Shown piece by piece: positions 21,362-31,909 of a stretch of 64,000 bases of DNA. A program made the translations under genes and the position numbers. The stretch comes from Nothophaeocryptopus gaeumannii (Eukaryota > Ascomycota > Dothideomycetes > Mycosphaerellales > Mycosphaerellaceae), in the NCBI GenBank assembly GCA_031771865.1, contig JASISA010000007.1, positions 992,001 through 1,056,000 on the forward strand. Reading direction: 5' to 3'. Numbering within the stretch: the stretch's first letter is position 1; each line of letters starts with the position of its first letter. Under the pieces are notes generated by a model, which was not told the DNA's origin, did not search any database, and was given only the letters and a program-made list of their open reading frames with translations.

Positions 21362-21743
21362 TCATAACGACGTTTGGATAAGGAAAGCAGAGAATGAACG
21401 TGGCATTCGACCTACATTGGATGAGAATCCGCGCTTATGATACCTTTCAGTCTCGTTCATTGTTCGGTGTGGACGGGCTTCCAAGTGTGCAAACTGTTGA
21501 AGCCACACGCTGTGTCCACCAAGATGCTGTTGTAGCTCCGCAATCGATGGTACTGATCCACACCAGTATGTCATCAGGCAGTCCGATGTGGGCCTTGACA
21601 TATCTGTCTCGGCTTCTCACTCGATAGGATGAGGCCGGGAACATCCTTTGCAGCGCTGGTGGGATTGGTGAAGCATTTTGAGAAGGTGTCGTCGGTCGTA
21701 GCGTAGTAGGGCCTCGCGATGTTAGGAACGGTAATATCCGTCT
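21362..21743. other. Probable upstream exon(s) of the ankyrin gene, unresolved
   Basis: Contains a minus-strand open stretch with protein-like composition, but no consistent exon junction to the ankyrin repeats. The left end of the recycling-factor gene follows. Confidence 0.3.
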
Positions 21744-22707
21744 TCAACCACTCTCGAGCACCTTCTTGGCATTATCCACGATCTTCTTGAGCTCGGCGGT
21801 TCCCTTCTCAACGACCTTCTCCATCTGCTTGCCCGCCTTCACAAGGTCATCGGGCCTTGCAGCCTTATTCAGTTGCATTGCACGCTGTTTCTTCTGCTGC
21901 TTCCCTCTAGCGTCCCGTACACTCGTGCCGGCCTTGTCCCCTGCCTTGCTCGCTTCATTCACTGCTGCCTTCCGTGACTCGGCGGTAGGTGGTGGGATGT
22001 TTAGGACTAGAAGTAAAGGATTTGCACCTGTTGGGTCCGGTTGCGGGGTGAGGGAGAGGTCGGAAGATTGAATGGCTGAGGAGACCGGTTTAACGTGCTG
22101 AACGTCAAGGTTAGTCGAATCATGCTTAGTTTGCCTTTGGTGTACGCACATCTTGCTCTCCTACGAGGACTTGCACAGTCCGCCCTTTGGGGATGACTTG
22201 TGCCAGATCGCTCAGCTTGACCGTTTGCTTGTTCTGCTTGTCCGGCTGCACGCGTAGGTTCTCCACCACTTCGGGGTTAAAGCGACCTCCTGCTCGCAGC
22301 TTGGACAAGTCGTTCTTCAGACGCTCAAGTGTATCCGCAATGTCCTTTGCCAAAGCTGAGAAGTCAAAAGGATCTTCGCTGGCGGGCTCTCCTTGCGACT
22401 GTGTTTCCGCCTTCTTCTCCTCTCGAATTGCTTTTCCACCCTTCTTGGCTAGGCATCGCGACGTCGAGAAAAGTCGTGCGTCTCGTTGGTATGTGGGTTG
22501 TATTGTCGTCGCTGGTCGCGCCACCCGTAAAATGGCTGGCCTACATGGACGTATTTGATTGAGGCACTGGGAGGTCCTAATCTCTGTCAGTGCTGTCACA
22601 TGCAAGCAGCGTCATCTTTTCGTTCACCTCGCGGCCGATGACGACGGAGCACGTCTGATGAGCGGGCCGATACACCCCGCTGCGCCTGCTATGCACTTGT
22701 AGCACAT
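21744..22707 (-). CDS. RRF1: Mitochondrial ribosome recycling factor
   Basis: Three exons (22628-22707, 22150-22576, 21744-22097) with introns of 51 and 52 nt in matching phase give about 286 aa. The N-terminus (from ATG 22705-22707) is rich in Arg, Ser and Ala and includes RLFSTSRCLAKKG, typical of a mitochondrial presequence. The mature part has the RRF pattern: ALAKDIADTLERLKNDLSKLRAGGRFNPEVVENLRV (helix 1 with the conserved LRAG/R-x-N-P segment), LSDLAQVIPKGRTVQVLV, then NPLLLVLNIPPPTAESRKAAV and the final long helix. RRF splits post-termination ribosomes with EF-G2 in the mitochondrial matrix. The 5' exon is inferred because no ATG exists in the second exon's frame. The gene is divergent from TFIIS, with about 330 bp between starts. 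Confidence 0.85.
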
Positions 22708-23038
22708 GTTTCTGTGAGCACATGCTTCGTTCACCAGCGGACGTGAACGCTTTCGGCCCACCTTCCTGCAAGCGGCTGTGGCACGTGCGCACTTCGCGAC
22801 TTCCGCGTTGCCTGCAACTTGCAGACCGCATTTAATATCGCAACAACCAAGACATCCACCAACACACACAAACAACTTCGCAAACACTCCCGACCGCTTC
22901 ATAGCCACCAATACCGATCTTTGCGACCACCATCGACACATCTATAGCCAGCGGACACCACGTACCAATACACGAACGAATCGACACAGGCTTCCACCTC
23001 GACCTCCTCCTCCATCTCCTTCTCCCTCGACCTTGATC
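22708..23038. promoter_or_regulatory. Bidirectional promoter region between mitochondrial RRF and TFIIS genes
   Basis: The starts of two divergent genes lie 331 bp apart. The part next to TFIIS (about 22850-23035) is CA/CT-rich, as in fungal 5' leaders. No specific factor site is claimed. Confidence 0.45.
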
Positions 23039-24146
23039 ATGGCGAGCAGCGTAGACCCCAATACGCTATTCGATGTCGGCAAGCAGATCTACAAGGCCGT
23101 CGACTTCGGCGAGTCATCGGAAACCATTCTTCGAATCCTCGCACCCCTCGAGACCTTGAAAGCTACTGAGGACATTCTGCGGAAATCCAAGATCGGTGTT
23201 GCGGTCACAAAGCTGCGACAGAACAAGGACCCTAAAGTGGCTGAGACAGCAACCCGACTTGTAAACAAGTGGAAGCAGGAGGTCAACGTACAGAGCAAAA
23301 AGAAGCGCGCCGCAGATGGTAGTCCCGCGCCTTCCAATAAGGCTCTGAACGGAGCGACTACAAATGGGCGGAGCAGCGGGACCAGCAGCCCAGCACCACA
23401 AATTAAGCCTGAGATCAAGTCGGAAGCTGCGAAGCGGAAGAGCACTGTCGACCCTGAGAAGCGAAACACCAGGACGGATGGAATCGACCACCAGGTGACC
23501 GGCGAAGCGGCCCGAGATGGCTGTATCAAGTTGATGTATGACGGGATAGCATACCTGTCAAACGAATCGCCTGATACCGTTTTCGAGGTAGCTCGCAAGA
23601 TCGAGCTAGCCGCGTATGAAGAGTTCGGAAGCGCGACTGGTGCAGACTACAAGACCAAGATGCGGAGTCTGTTTCAAAATCTCAAAATGAAGGGTAACTC
23701 CCAACTTCGACGAGACGTACTCACCATGCGGATCGAGCCGAAGAAGTTCGTTGTGATGACTTCCGACGAACTGAAGTCCGAGGAGAGACGCAAGGAGGTC
23801 GCGGCCTTGGAAGACGAGAACATGAAGAAGGCCATGACGGCCCAGGAGGAGAAGGCAATCTCGACTACGTATATCCTACCTCTGACCCTGTGCACCAGCC
23901 TTCGACGGCTTGGGCGTGCAGGGTCTTCTTTGCTCAAATCAGATTCGCTGACTAAGATTTTAGCATGACTTGCGGTAAATGCAAGCAGTCGAAGGTAGCA
24001 TACTCCCAAGCTCAAACGCGCTCTGCAGATGAGCCGCTCACGACATTCTGCGAGTGCACTGTTTGTGGCAATCGCTGGAAGTGTAAGTCTTGTCAATGCT
24101 TGTCGACTTTGATCCTGCCCAGCTAACTTGCCTTTTAGTCTCCTAG
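23039..24146 (+). CDS. DST1: Transcription elongation factor TFIIS
   Basis: Three exons (23039-23868, 23964-24082, 24139-24146) encode 318 aa; the last exon carries only two sense codons and the stop. The factor enters the RNA polymerase II pore and stimulates cleavage of backtracked RNA. The N-terminal LW/TFIIN bundle is about residues 5-80 (ILRILAPLETLKATEDILRKSKIGVAVTKLR). A Lys/Ser/Pro linker follows, then domain II at about 150-265 with LFQNLKMKGNSQLRRDVL. The C-terminal zinc ribbon is CGKCKQSKVAYSQAQTRSADEP...CTVCGNRW, with all four cysteines and the catalytic Asp-Glu pair in SADEP. The splice junctions restore the ribbon exactly. Length matches fungal orthologues (about 300 aa). Confidence 0.95.
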
Positions 24147-24879
24147 AGTGAGCACTCCAGCATCATCCTCCTTCCTGGCCGGTCCATCCTGATACCACGA
24201 GACTACGGCCTTGCATACTACTCGAAGTCTTGATCTGAGCGGGGCGTTTTGGAGTATCGACCCAGTAGCATGGCTGGGATGCGTTGCGCACGGAACGCCA
24301 TTTGGGTTATCGATTGGCTATCTAGAATAGAGATGAGCCGGCAAGCATCAATCACTGCGCGCAGGTAGCGTAGAACTTCACGACATTACATGAGAACTAT
24401 GATACCATTGAGTCCTTCATTTGATACCACGCAAGCAATGTAGCAAGCAACGTAAGAACGTTTGCCTGCATCTTCCAGGAAGTATTGCATTCCTGGCCCA
24501 ATCTTATGGGTCGCACCCTTTTCGCTTCGGGTCCTCCGGACCGATTGGCTGTTCATTTCATGACACTTGAGAACTTATGCCAGAACATATCATATCGGGA
24601 GCAGTGTTGCTTGGATAGCAAGTAGTGAAGAAGATGGCAATGTCGAAGTTTGCTGAGAGTGTGTCGTAGGGCTATTCCTGGCAGGGACGTTGCATGTGAA
24701 ACCGGAGCGATCGGAACGTGTGGGTCCAATCATGAAACGTGGAGGTAGGGAGAGCGACTGGGGTCAGCTGCGTATGTACCTGCAGCCGCAGCCGCGAGCG
24801 GCTGCCTATTCGATTCCAAGCCCTCCCAGATCTCTTCGTCTCTGTGTGAAGCTCGATACATTATTCTATTCGATCAACG
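24147..24879. other. Intergenic region upstream of the alpha-mannosidase gene
   Basis: Contains the TFIIS 3' flank and the presumed mannosidase promoter. No gene or RNA seen. Confidence 0.45.
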
Positions 24880-27800
24880 ATGGGCGGAGAGACGAACCCA
24901 GCAATCATGGCGTCGTCAGCTCCGTCGTACCCGCAGCTCGCAACTCGTCCCAAGGGGAAGCTCATACACGACATCTACCGCGATCGTCTGCGTCAGTTCA
25001 CCGACAATGGCCAGTATAAAGAGCAAGGCCTCATGGCCAAGTTACATGATGGAAGATTGTCAGGCGAGCCACACGTCAAACTTGCCGTGTGGAGTGCTCC
25101 CGACCTCAGTCGTCCCACGTTCGAAGAGGCAACGGACTCCAAGAACGAATACAAGAAGACCGAGAAAGGAGCTTCATTTGGACCAAGCTGGAGCACCCAT
25201 TGGTTTCTAGTCAAGTTCACAGTCCCTCGGAACTGGTCTTACAAGAGCCTTGTGGAGCTACACTGGGACTCAAGCAGCGAAGGTATGGTCTGGACACAAG
25301 ACGGCAAGCCACTACAAGGGTTGACAGGCAATGGTGAGCGTATCGAGTGGATTATCCCAAGTGACATGAGGGATGGCAAAGAGCAGACCATATACATCGA
25401 AATGGCATGCAATGGCATGTTCGGAAACCCGACTGGCGGGGATACAATTCAACCTCCCGATCCAAATCGCTACTTCCAGCTCCAGCAGGCGGATCTTGTC
25501 AGTGTCAATGAATCAGCGCGGGCGTTGTACTACGACTTCTGGATACTTGGAGATGCTGCAAGGGAGTTTCCCACGGACAGCTGGGAGGAGCACCAGGCTT
25601 TGACAATATGTAACGAGATCATCGATACTTTCATTGCCGAGAATGGCTCAACTGCTGGCATTCTAAAGTGCAGAGCGATCGCGAAGCGCTATTTTGGACA
25701 AAAGATTGACTCGCCTAAAGTTTACGACCTCGTCCAGAGGGACCCACTACGAGAAGTTCTCATTACCGGCATTGGACATTGCCACATTGATACTTGCTGG
25801 CTATGGCCTTGGGCGGAAACCAAACGCAAAGTTGCCCGAAGTTGGTCGAACCAGTGTGATCTTCTCGATCGGTATGAAGAACATCGGTTCTGTGCTAGCC
25901 AAGCGCAACAGTACAAGTGGCTAGAGCAACTGTATCCATACGCCTACGACCGGGTGAAATCGCATGTCAAGAAGGGTACTTTCCAGCCGATCGGAGGTAG
26001 CTGGGTGGAGCATGACACTAACATGCCATCGGGTGAGTCCTTGGTCAGGCAGTTCGTCTACGGACAAAGATATTTCGAATCACGCTTCGGCCAGCGATGC
26101 AAGACATTCTGGCTACCGGACACCTTTGGCTACTCCTCACAGATTCCGCAACTGTGCAGACTAGCTGGCATGAATCGCTTCTTCACACAGAAGCTCAGCT
26201 GGAACAACATCAACACCTTCCCTCACACAACCTTCAACTGGGTCAGTCTCGACGGCAGCCAGGTCATCTGCCACATGGCTCCCTCCGAGACCTATACAGC
26301 CGAGGCTCACTTTGGGGACGTCAAGCGCTCAGTCACCCAGCACAAGAGCATGGATCAAGATCCCACTTCGCTGCTCGTCTTTGGCAAAGGCGATGGTGGC
26401 GGTGGACCAACTTGGGGTCACATCGAGAAGCTTCGTAGGTGCCGAGGAATGGCTGATCAGGTCGGAAGTGCCCTCCCGCGTGTGCATATGGGATGGAGTG
26501 TGGAAGACTTCTTCGACAGACTGGAGAAGAACCAGGCCAGTGGCCAAACAGAGCTCACCACTTGGTTCGGTGAGCTTTACTTCGAACTTCACCGCGGCAC
26601 GTACACGACACAAGCCAACAACAAGCGCGGCAACCGCAAGTCTGAGATCCTGCTTCACGATATTGAATACCTCGGCACACTCGCGACCCTCGAGAATAAG
26701 GATTTCAAGTATCCCAAGAAGGAGATCGACTCGATGTGGGAGAGCGTATTGCTGTGCCAATTCCACGACTGTCTGCCTGGATCCGCGATCGAGATGTGCT
26801 ACGACGATTCTGACAAGGAGTACGCGAAGGTGTTCAAGACCGGCAAAAGAGTTCTCGGGAACATTCTGTCCGCTCTTGGTTTCGAGGATAAGCTGCACGC
26901 GCAGCCGGTCGCATTGAACACCCTTGGATGGAAGCGTGATGAGCTTGTCATAGACCGTGAGCCTTCTGGAGTGATTAACACCGCTGGGATCGTTGGTCAG
27001 CCTGGAGGCGTTGACTCGCCCGTGTCAGGATATCTGCAGGTTGCCTCCGTCAAAGAAACAAGTGACGGCGGGTTCTTGCTTGAAAACACTCAGTTGCAAG
27101 TCAAGGTGTCCGACGGCGCCATCACTTCCTTATATGACAAGCAGGCGAAGCGTGAAGTGGTGCCAAAGGGCAGCAAGGCGAATCAGCTCGTCATCTTCGA
27201 TGACAAACCCTTGTACTGGCAAGCATGGGATGTTGAAGTCTTCCACCTCCATTCACGTAGGGAGCTGCATGCCAGCAGCAAGACTGAGATCACAGAGAAC
27301 TCGCCATTCCGAGTTGCTGTCACGACTACCACTGAGATCTCCGACAAATCATGGATCAAGACTACAATAGCTCTCTCGGCGACAGCAAGTGCTGAGAGCA
27401 CCAGCTATGTCGAGGTCGATGCTGAGGTTGAGTGGCAAGAGACCATGAAATTCTTGAAGGTAGAGTTCCCAACCATGATCAAGAATACCGAAGCATCCTA
27501 CGAGACGCAGTTCGGTATCGTCAAGAGACCAACGCATTACAACACCACATGGGACATGGCCAAGTTCGAAGTCTGCTGCCACAAGTGGGCGGATCTGTCT
27601 GAGCACGGCTATGGTCTCTCAATTCTGAACGACAGCAAGTACGGCTTTGCGACAGTCGGCAACCTCATGCGCCTATCGTTGCTCCGCGCACCAAAAGCTC
27701 CCGATGCGCACGCTGACATGGGCCGTCACCACATCAAGTGGGCTATTCTACCTCACAGTGGTGGTCTCGATGAGCGCACCGTCCGCGCCGGCTACAACTT

Positions 27801-28173
27801 CAACAATCCAATGGCCATTCACCGCCACCCGAAGCCTGCAAGTATCAAAGACCTCATGACTGCTTTCAAGCTCACGCAAGAGTCATCAACAAGCTTGATT
27901 GTTGATACGATCAAGCGTGGCGAAGACGACGGCGATGCTTCAAACCATGAGATGCCGGCTAAAGAGGGCAAGCACGTCATTATTCGTGTTTATGATTCTC
28001 TGGGAGGCACAAGCCGGGGCACCATCGGATTGGGACCTGTGAAGGTCAGCAAAGCGTGGAAGACAAATATTCTGGAGGATGTCATTTCTGAGGTTGAGGT
28101 CGGGAAGAACGGAATCGAAATCGAGTTGAGGGCCTTTGAGGTCGCGACATATAAGTTGCTGGTGGAAGAGTGA
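24880..28173 (+). CDS. AMS1: Alpha-mannosidase, glycoside hydrolase family 38 (Ams1-like)
   Basis: A single intronless exon of 1097 aa, close to yeast Ams1 (1083 aa). GH38 enzymes hydrolyse alpha-mannosyl linkages. The Ams1 branch acts in the cytosol/vacuole on free oligosaccharides and lacks a signal peptide, as here. Zinc-binding GIGHCHIDTCWLWPWAET is at about 298-315. The retaining nucleophile Asp lies in FWLPDTFGYSSQIPQL (about 410-425), and a family segment with HDCLPGSAIEMCYDD is at about 628-642. The C-terminal half contains the beta-sandwich domains (for example ETQFGIVKRPTHYNTTWDMAKFEVC). The first ATG (24880) is taken as start; an in-frame ATG ten codons later is possible. Confidence 0.95.
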   Translation: MGGETNPAIMASSAPSYPQLATRPKGKLIHDIYRDRLRQFTDNGQYKEQGLMAKLHDGRLSGEPHVKLAVWSAPDLSRPTFEEATDSKNEYKKTEKGASFGPSWSTHWFLVKFTVPRNWSYKSLVELHWDSSSEGMVWTQDGKPLQGLTGNGERIEWIIPSDMRDGKEQTIYIEMACNGMFGNPTGGDTIQPPDPNRYFQLQQADLVSVNESARALYYDFWILGDAAREFPTDSWEEHQALTICNEIIDTFIAENGSTAGILKCRAIAKRYFGQKIDSPKVYDLVQRDPLREVLITGIGHCHIDTCWLWPWAETKRKVARSWSNQCDLLDRYEEHRFCASQAQQYKWLEQLYPYAYDRVKSHVKKGTFQPIGGSWVEHDTNMPSGESLVRQFVYGQRYFESRFGQRCKTFWLPDTFGYSSQIPQLCRLAGMNRFFTQKLSWNNINTFPHTTFNWVSLDGSQVICHMAPSETYTAEAHFGDVKRSVTQHKSMDQDPTSLLVFGKGDGGGGPTWGHIEKLRRCRGMADQVGSALPRVHMGWSVEDFFDRLEKNQASGQTELTTWFGELYFELHRGTYTTQANNKRGNRKSEILLHDIEYLGTLATLENKDFKYPKKEIDSMWESVLLCQFHDCLPGSAIEMCYDDSDKEYAKVFKTGKRVLGNILSALGFEDKLHAQPVALNTLGWKRDELVIDREPSGVINTAGIVGQPGGVDSPVSGYLQVASVKETSDGGFLLENTQLQVKVSDGAITSLYDKQAKREVVPKGSKANQLVIFDDKPLYWQAWDVEVFHLHSRRELHASSKTEITENSPFRVAVTTTTEISDKSWIKTTIALSATASAESTSYVEVDAEVEWQETMKFLKVEFPTMIKNTEASYETQFGIVKRPTHYNTTWDMAKFEVCCHKWADLSEHGYGLSILNDSKYGFATVGNLMRLSLLRAPKAPDAHADMGRHHIKWAILPHSGGLDERTVRAGYNFNNPMAIHRHPKPASIKDLMTAFKLTQESSTSLIVDTIKRGEDDGDASNHEMPAKEGKHVIIRVYDSLGGTSRGTIGLGPVKVSKAWKTNILEDVISEVEVGKNGIEIELRAFEVATYKLLVEE

Positions 28174-28324
28174 AGATGGAGCTGGAAGCTGCGCAGACTG
28201 AGTAAGGAGAAATTTTTGATACAAACGCGATTTTGAAGCATGTGATATCGTTCGTGCATGAGCCTAATGGCCGAGAAAGCATCCCACATGGTCTGTGCTA
28301 CCTTCGCCGATGCTCTTACCTCAA

Positions 28325-28344
28325 CTTCACTTCACTTCACTTCA
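28325..28344. repeat. Pentanucleotide repeat, (CTTCA)x4
   Basis: Four tandem CTTCA units about 80 bp upstream of the ATG at 28422, in the presumed leader of that gene. A polymorphic microsatellite would be expected here. Confidence 0.8.
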
Positions 28345-28421
28345 CCTCGTTGACGTGACAGAAGAAAAGCCCAATCTTCGACAAACAATTTCAAGAGATA
28401 ACGAACTCCACCAACTCCAGC

Positions 28422-29539
28422 ATGGCTTTCCAACGTAAGTGGTCATGACTGGGGACCTTTGAGCGGAGCTGATTCGGTTCAAGTCAAGTCGCCCATGGGA
28501 AGGCATTACGCGGAAGCTTTGCAACAAAATCGCGACAAGAGGCAACGGCTCTTGAGTCATTATCTTGATCCATAAGTACGAGGCTACGCTAACCGTCGCA
28601 CAGACACGCCGACATCGAGACCCACTGCCGAGGAGCGGATCACGAACCAGAAGACTGTGAGCAAGCTCGTGCAGAAAGAAGGTATCGTAGCGTGTGGGAA
28701 TCAATTCAGTGTGGCGGAACGATTGTCTGACGAAAGCAATAGCACTCATCCTGGCCGAAATCGACACTGGGCTCAGCCACGAGGAAGCCGCAATGCTGAA
28801 AGCGGACCCCAGCGTCTACATTCAGAGTCAGCCCAACAGAAGGCAAATACGTGAGAACGGAGTGCCAGGGCAACTCAAAAGAATACAGAAGTCACTCGAG
28901 CTTGGCCACTTGACTGAAGAGCAGGCGGACCTGCAGCGTCAGCTTGCGGTTACTCACACGAAGAAGGAAAGACAGAAGATCAGAGAGAAGGCGCAAGCTA
29001 GCGGTATCGTCATTGGAAATGCGGAGGATCAGCGGCGCTTCGATCAAGAGAGCGCGAAATGGGATCAGGAAGGAAGCTTCGAGCAGTTGCCGGTGAGGGA
29101 GCGAGGCGGGGAGATGCAAGATCGATGGGAGCGGGAGTTTTCTGTTCCTCCGGGACCTGGGCGAAGCGAAAACGAGCAGAGTACCTTGGACACCAACCCA
29201 ATTGGGCCCGTAAGAGACGGTCATCACGACTACCAGGGGCACAACGTCGATGAGCAAGAGGACGACGTCGAATACGACCCCTACGATCAGGACATGAAGG
29301 ACTTTGAGCTTGGGCTCCCATTCCATTGGTCGAACCCGCTGGAGATGACTTCCAAGAAGGAAAATCAGTCAGGCCTCAGTCAAGCGCAGTGGGAGGACAT
29401 GGATAAATACCGACGATTGCAGATGGTGGAAGCGATAGAAGCGCGTCAGAGACAGGCTGCAACGGGGTGGGTATTTGAGATCTTGCTCACAGGAATAGGA
29501 GAGCAAGCTCGGGTTCGAGCCAGCGCTTTCCGCTCATGA
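28422..29539 (+). CDS. Unrecognised charged protein, exon structure partly unresolved
   Basis: The start ATG (28422-28424) begins a 13-nt exon (28422-28434) joined after a 169-nt intron to 28604, reading HTPTSRPTAEERITNQKT. The main frame is then open from about 28691 to 29539 with NDCLTKAIALILAEIDTGLSHEEA, a Lys/Gln/Glu-rich helical stretch (IQKSLELGHLTEEQADLQRQL) and a very acidic part (VDEQEDDVEYDPYDQDMKDFELGLPFHW). The junction between the second exon and the main frame is a problem. The best phase-consistent intron is only 34 nt (28657-28690), unusually short. No known domain or localisation signal is evident. Four CTTCA repeats lie just upstream at 28325-28344. I do not recognise the protein. 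Confidence 0.6.
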
Positions 29540-30154
29540 AGAAAGCAACAGAGACAAAGTGGTCTAGTTAGGGATCATTGGGGAATGCACAGGCGAACAG
29601 ATTGGATGATATATATGATGCTGCAACAGTGGAGCGTAGCTTAGTAACGCAGTTCACTCATTTACAAGCCGGACATTTGGACGAAAAGGGGCGGTCGTAG
29701 TACTCCCGAAGCAGACGGTAGTAGCGAGGATAGTCCAATTTAGATCTTCTGACGCGTGCTCCTCCTTTCCAACTCACCCCACCACCATCTTACATTGCAC
29801 TCCCACTCCGATTCGCTCCTGAAAATTGCTCTCCTAGCGATTCTAGTAGCGGCACGCCATCGCGAGTGATTTCGCCCAGCTGCGGACATTGTCAAATTCA
29901 GCAGCGGCGCGGCGATTTTGGCGAGAAGGCCTTCGATGGGTTGGACAAGCGTTTTGACGAGGTTGTGAAGGTAGTTTGGTGCTGTGGACGAGGAGTTAGT
30001 GAGTGCTCAAAGAGTGGATGATGGCGCGAGGAGCAGCCAACTGAAGAAGACTACTTACCTGCAATTTTGGCAATCTCCAGCGGAGTTGACCCCAAATTCG
30101 CCCACAGTCATTGCTAACACCTCAAATGCCAGCATTGTTATTCCTCCATACAAT
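29540..30154. other. Convergent intergenic region, no supported gene
   Basis: Between the 3' ends of the unknown charged-protein gene and the small secreted protein gene. Some minus-strand sequence at about 29850-29960 resembles a short coding stretch but cannot be joined to anything. Confidence 0.35.
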
Positions 30155-30767
30155 TTACGAGTCCGGACAGTTGAAGCCATTGATCCCAGGGAAACACTGA
30201 GCGAAGTCGTAGTTGATCTTGTATGCCAAGTTACGATTCATGTTGAACCATATCCGAAAGAGTCCCACGCCTCCGGGCACTGAGCCGTCGTCCGCGCACT
30301 GCCAAAATGCAAACGTGTTGACGTGATCAAGGAGGTAATGATAGGGGCAGTGACCTGGGAAGTGGTCAGCGGGGAGGCATACAGCAGATTGAGGAAGCAG
30401 GGGCGGTGGTACATACAGCGCTCGACATCGAAGTCTACCCCCATGTCGATGGAGTAGGAATTGAAGGCAATACCGTGCTGCTTAGCCGTGCAGGATTGCT
30501 CGCCGTGCTTGACGGGCCAAGGGGCACGAAGGCGGATTCGATGCCGAGCAAGACACCTTCCGCGCCAACCTTGACCGTCTCCAAAGCGTTCTTGGTGCCG
30601 TTCTCAGCCTTGTGATACGTGTTCACGGCCTCGTTCTTCGTGTCATGGCCGACGGCCTGTAGGTCTTGCTTAATGTCTTCGGCCTCAGGAGTAGGGTTTG
30701 GTGCTGCCATGGTGACGCCGGCCAGCAGAGCGATGGTCGCTCCGAGCGTCTTCTTGAGGGTGAGCAT
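30155..30767 (-). CDS. Small secreted six-cysteine protein (effector-like), unknown function
   Basis: The protein begins MLTLKKTLGATIALLAGVTMAAP, a clear Sec signal peptide with a probable cleavage after the Ala-rich end, followed by a polar amphipathic segment (DIKQDLQAVGHDTKNEAVNTYHKAENGTKNALETVK). After an intron the frame continues HGEQSCTAKQHGIAFNSYSIDMGVDFDVERC. The last exon (30155-30354, intron 30355-30416) encodes HCPYHYLLDHVNTFAFWQC and ends GINGFNCPDS. I count six cysteines after the signal, compatible with three disulfides. The first intron is inferred from a frame change (likely donor near 30586, acceptor TCAAG near 30520), so its exact limits are uncertain. The mature protein is about 120-150 aa. 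I know no function; size, secretion and cysteine content resemble fungal small secreted proteins. Confidence 0.68.
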
Positions 30768-31909
30768 CTTGGGTGGGGAGGCTTCGATTGAAAGAGGGTC
30801 ATTCAGTAGTTGGGAGCTTGGTGAAGGTCAATTTGGGTTTGGGCAGGACAGACTAGCAGACTGAAGGCTTCGTGCGTGAGAAGAGTCAGAGCAAGCTTAA
30901 GAGCAGGAACAGCTTCAAGGGCAAGCGCGCTCTTCAAGTGACGGGGCACATTTGCCAAGGTCATCGGAGGCAGCTGCACCTGAGCAGAGTGGCAAGCGCA
31001 TTTGATGAGACTCCCGAGTCACTGTTCAATTTCCACCTGACGATACTAGATCTTAGCAGAATCGATCAATGGCCCGAGCATCACTACCTCCTGCCCAGTC
31101 ACCTATGGGTATGAGTCCGGAAACACGACAGGTCAACCGCCTGACAGTCCATTGCGGACATCATTCTCATAGTGCCGTGCAGTGCCACAGTCTTCGGCAA
31201 GCCACTTGCTACGGAAGCGTCGACAATGCATTGTTTGACTCGGTCCAGATACATGGGTAAAATGCTGAGTTCACTACCCAAAAGTGAAGTATAGTGCGTA
31301 GGGTGTTGTGTATCAGGACTCGCCTTGATTCGCGATGGAAACGGTCATCCTCAGGCCAGGACTGACAGAAAGAATGGAAATAATCCTGAGTATTGGCGCT
31401 CAGAGACTTTGATAGCATGATCCTCGGCGCTGCCACGAGGAGCACGATAAGTCTTCGATTCCCAGATTTTATGCCAATGCACTCTCACACCGCCCGAGAT
31501 TAGAGTTCGCGGAGTGCAGGTCTGCACTGCTGCAGCTGTTCCTCGGCGCTTGCATATGAAGATGGCCCATCACGCGGAGACCTCCATTGCTCCTTCCCAC
31601 ATTGTGCCTTGACGGTGGGTTGTGAGTACAGACGAGAAGCTGACCTTCACTTCAGCCTCGCACTTTCCCCTGATACCCGATCTTACGTCCGTGCGCAAAC
31701 CGGAAAGCAGTCGGGTAGATCGGCCCGAACGCGCTTCGCGTCACCGCGCGATTGAAGACGGCTGACTTTCCAACACCTTCTCTGACCTCAACATTACTTC
31801 CACAGTATAGAACAAGGGAGAGGTCGGCAACATCTTAATGTGATCGCTGTGTTATGCAGCTATCACTCCCGACGCAAGGGCTCACTAGGCTCACCACTCT
31901 GACAAAGGC
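30768..31909. other. Divergent intergenic region
   Basis: Lies between the starts of the secreted-protein gene (minus) and the Ptc7-like gene (plus), about 1.1 kb. No gene seen; it should hold both promoters. Confidence 0.45.
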
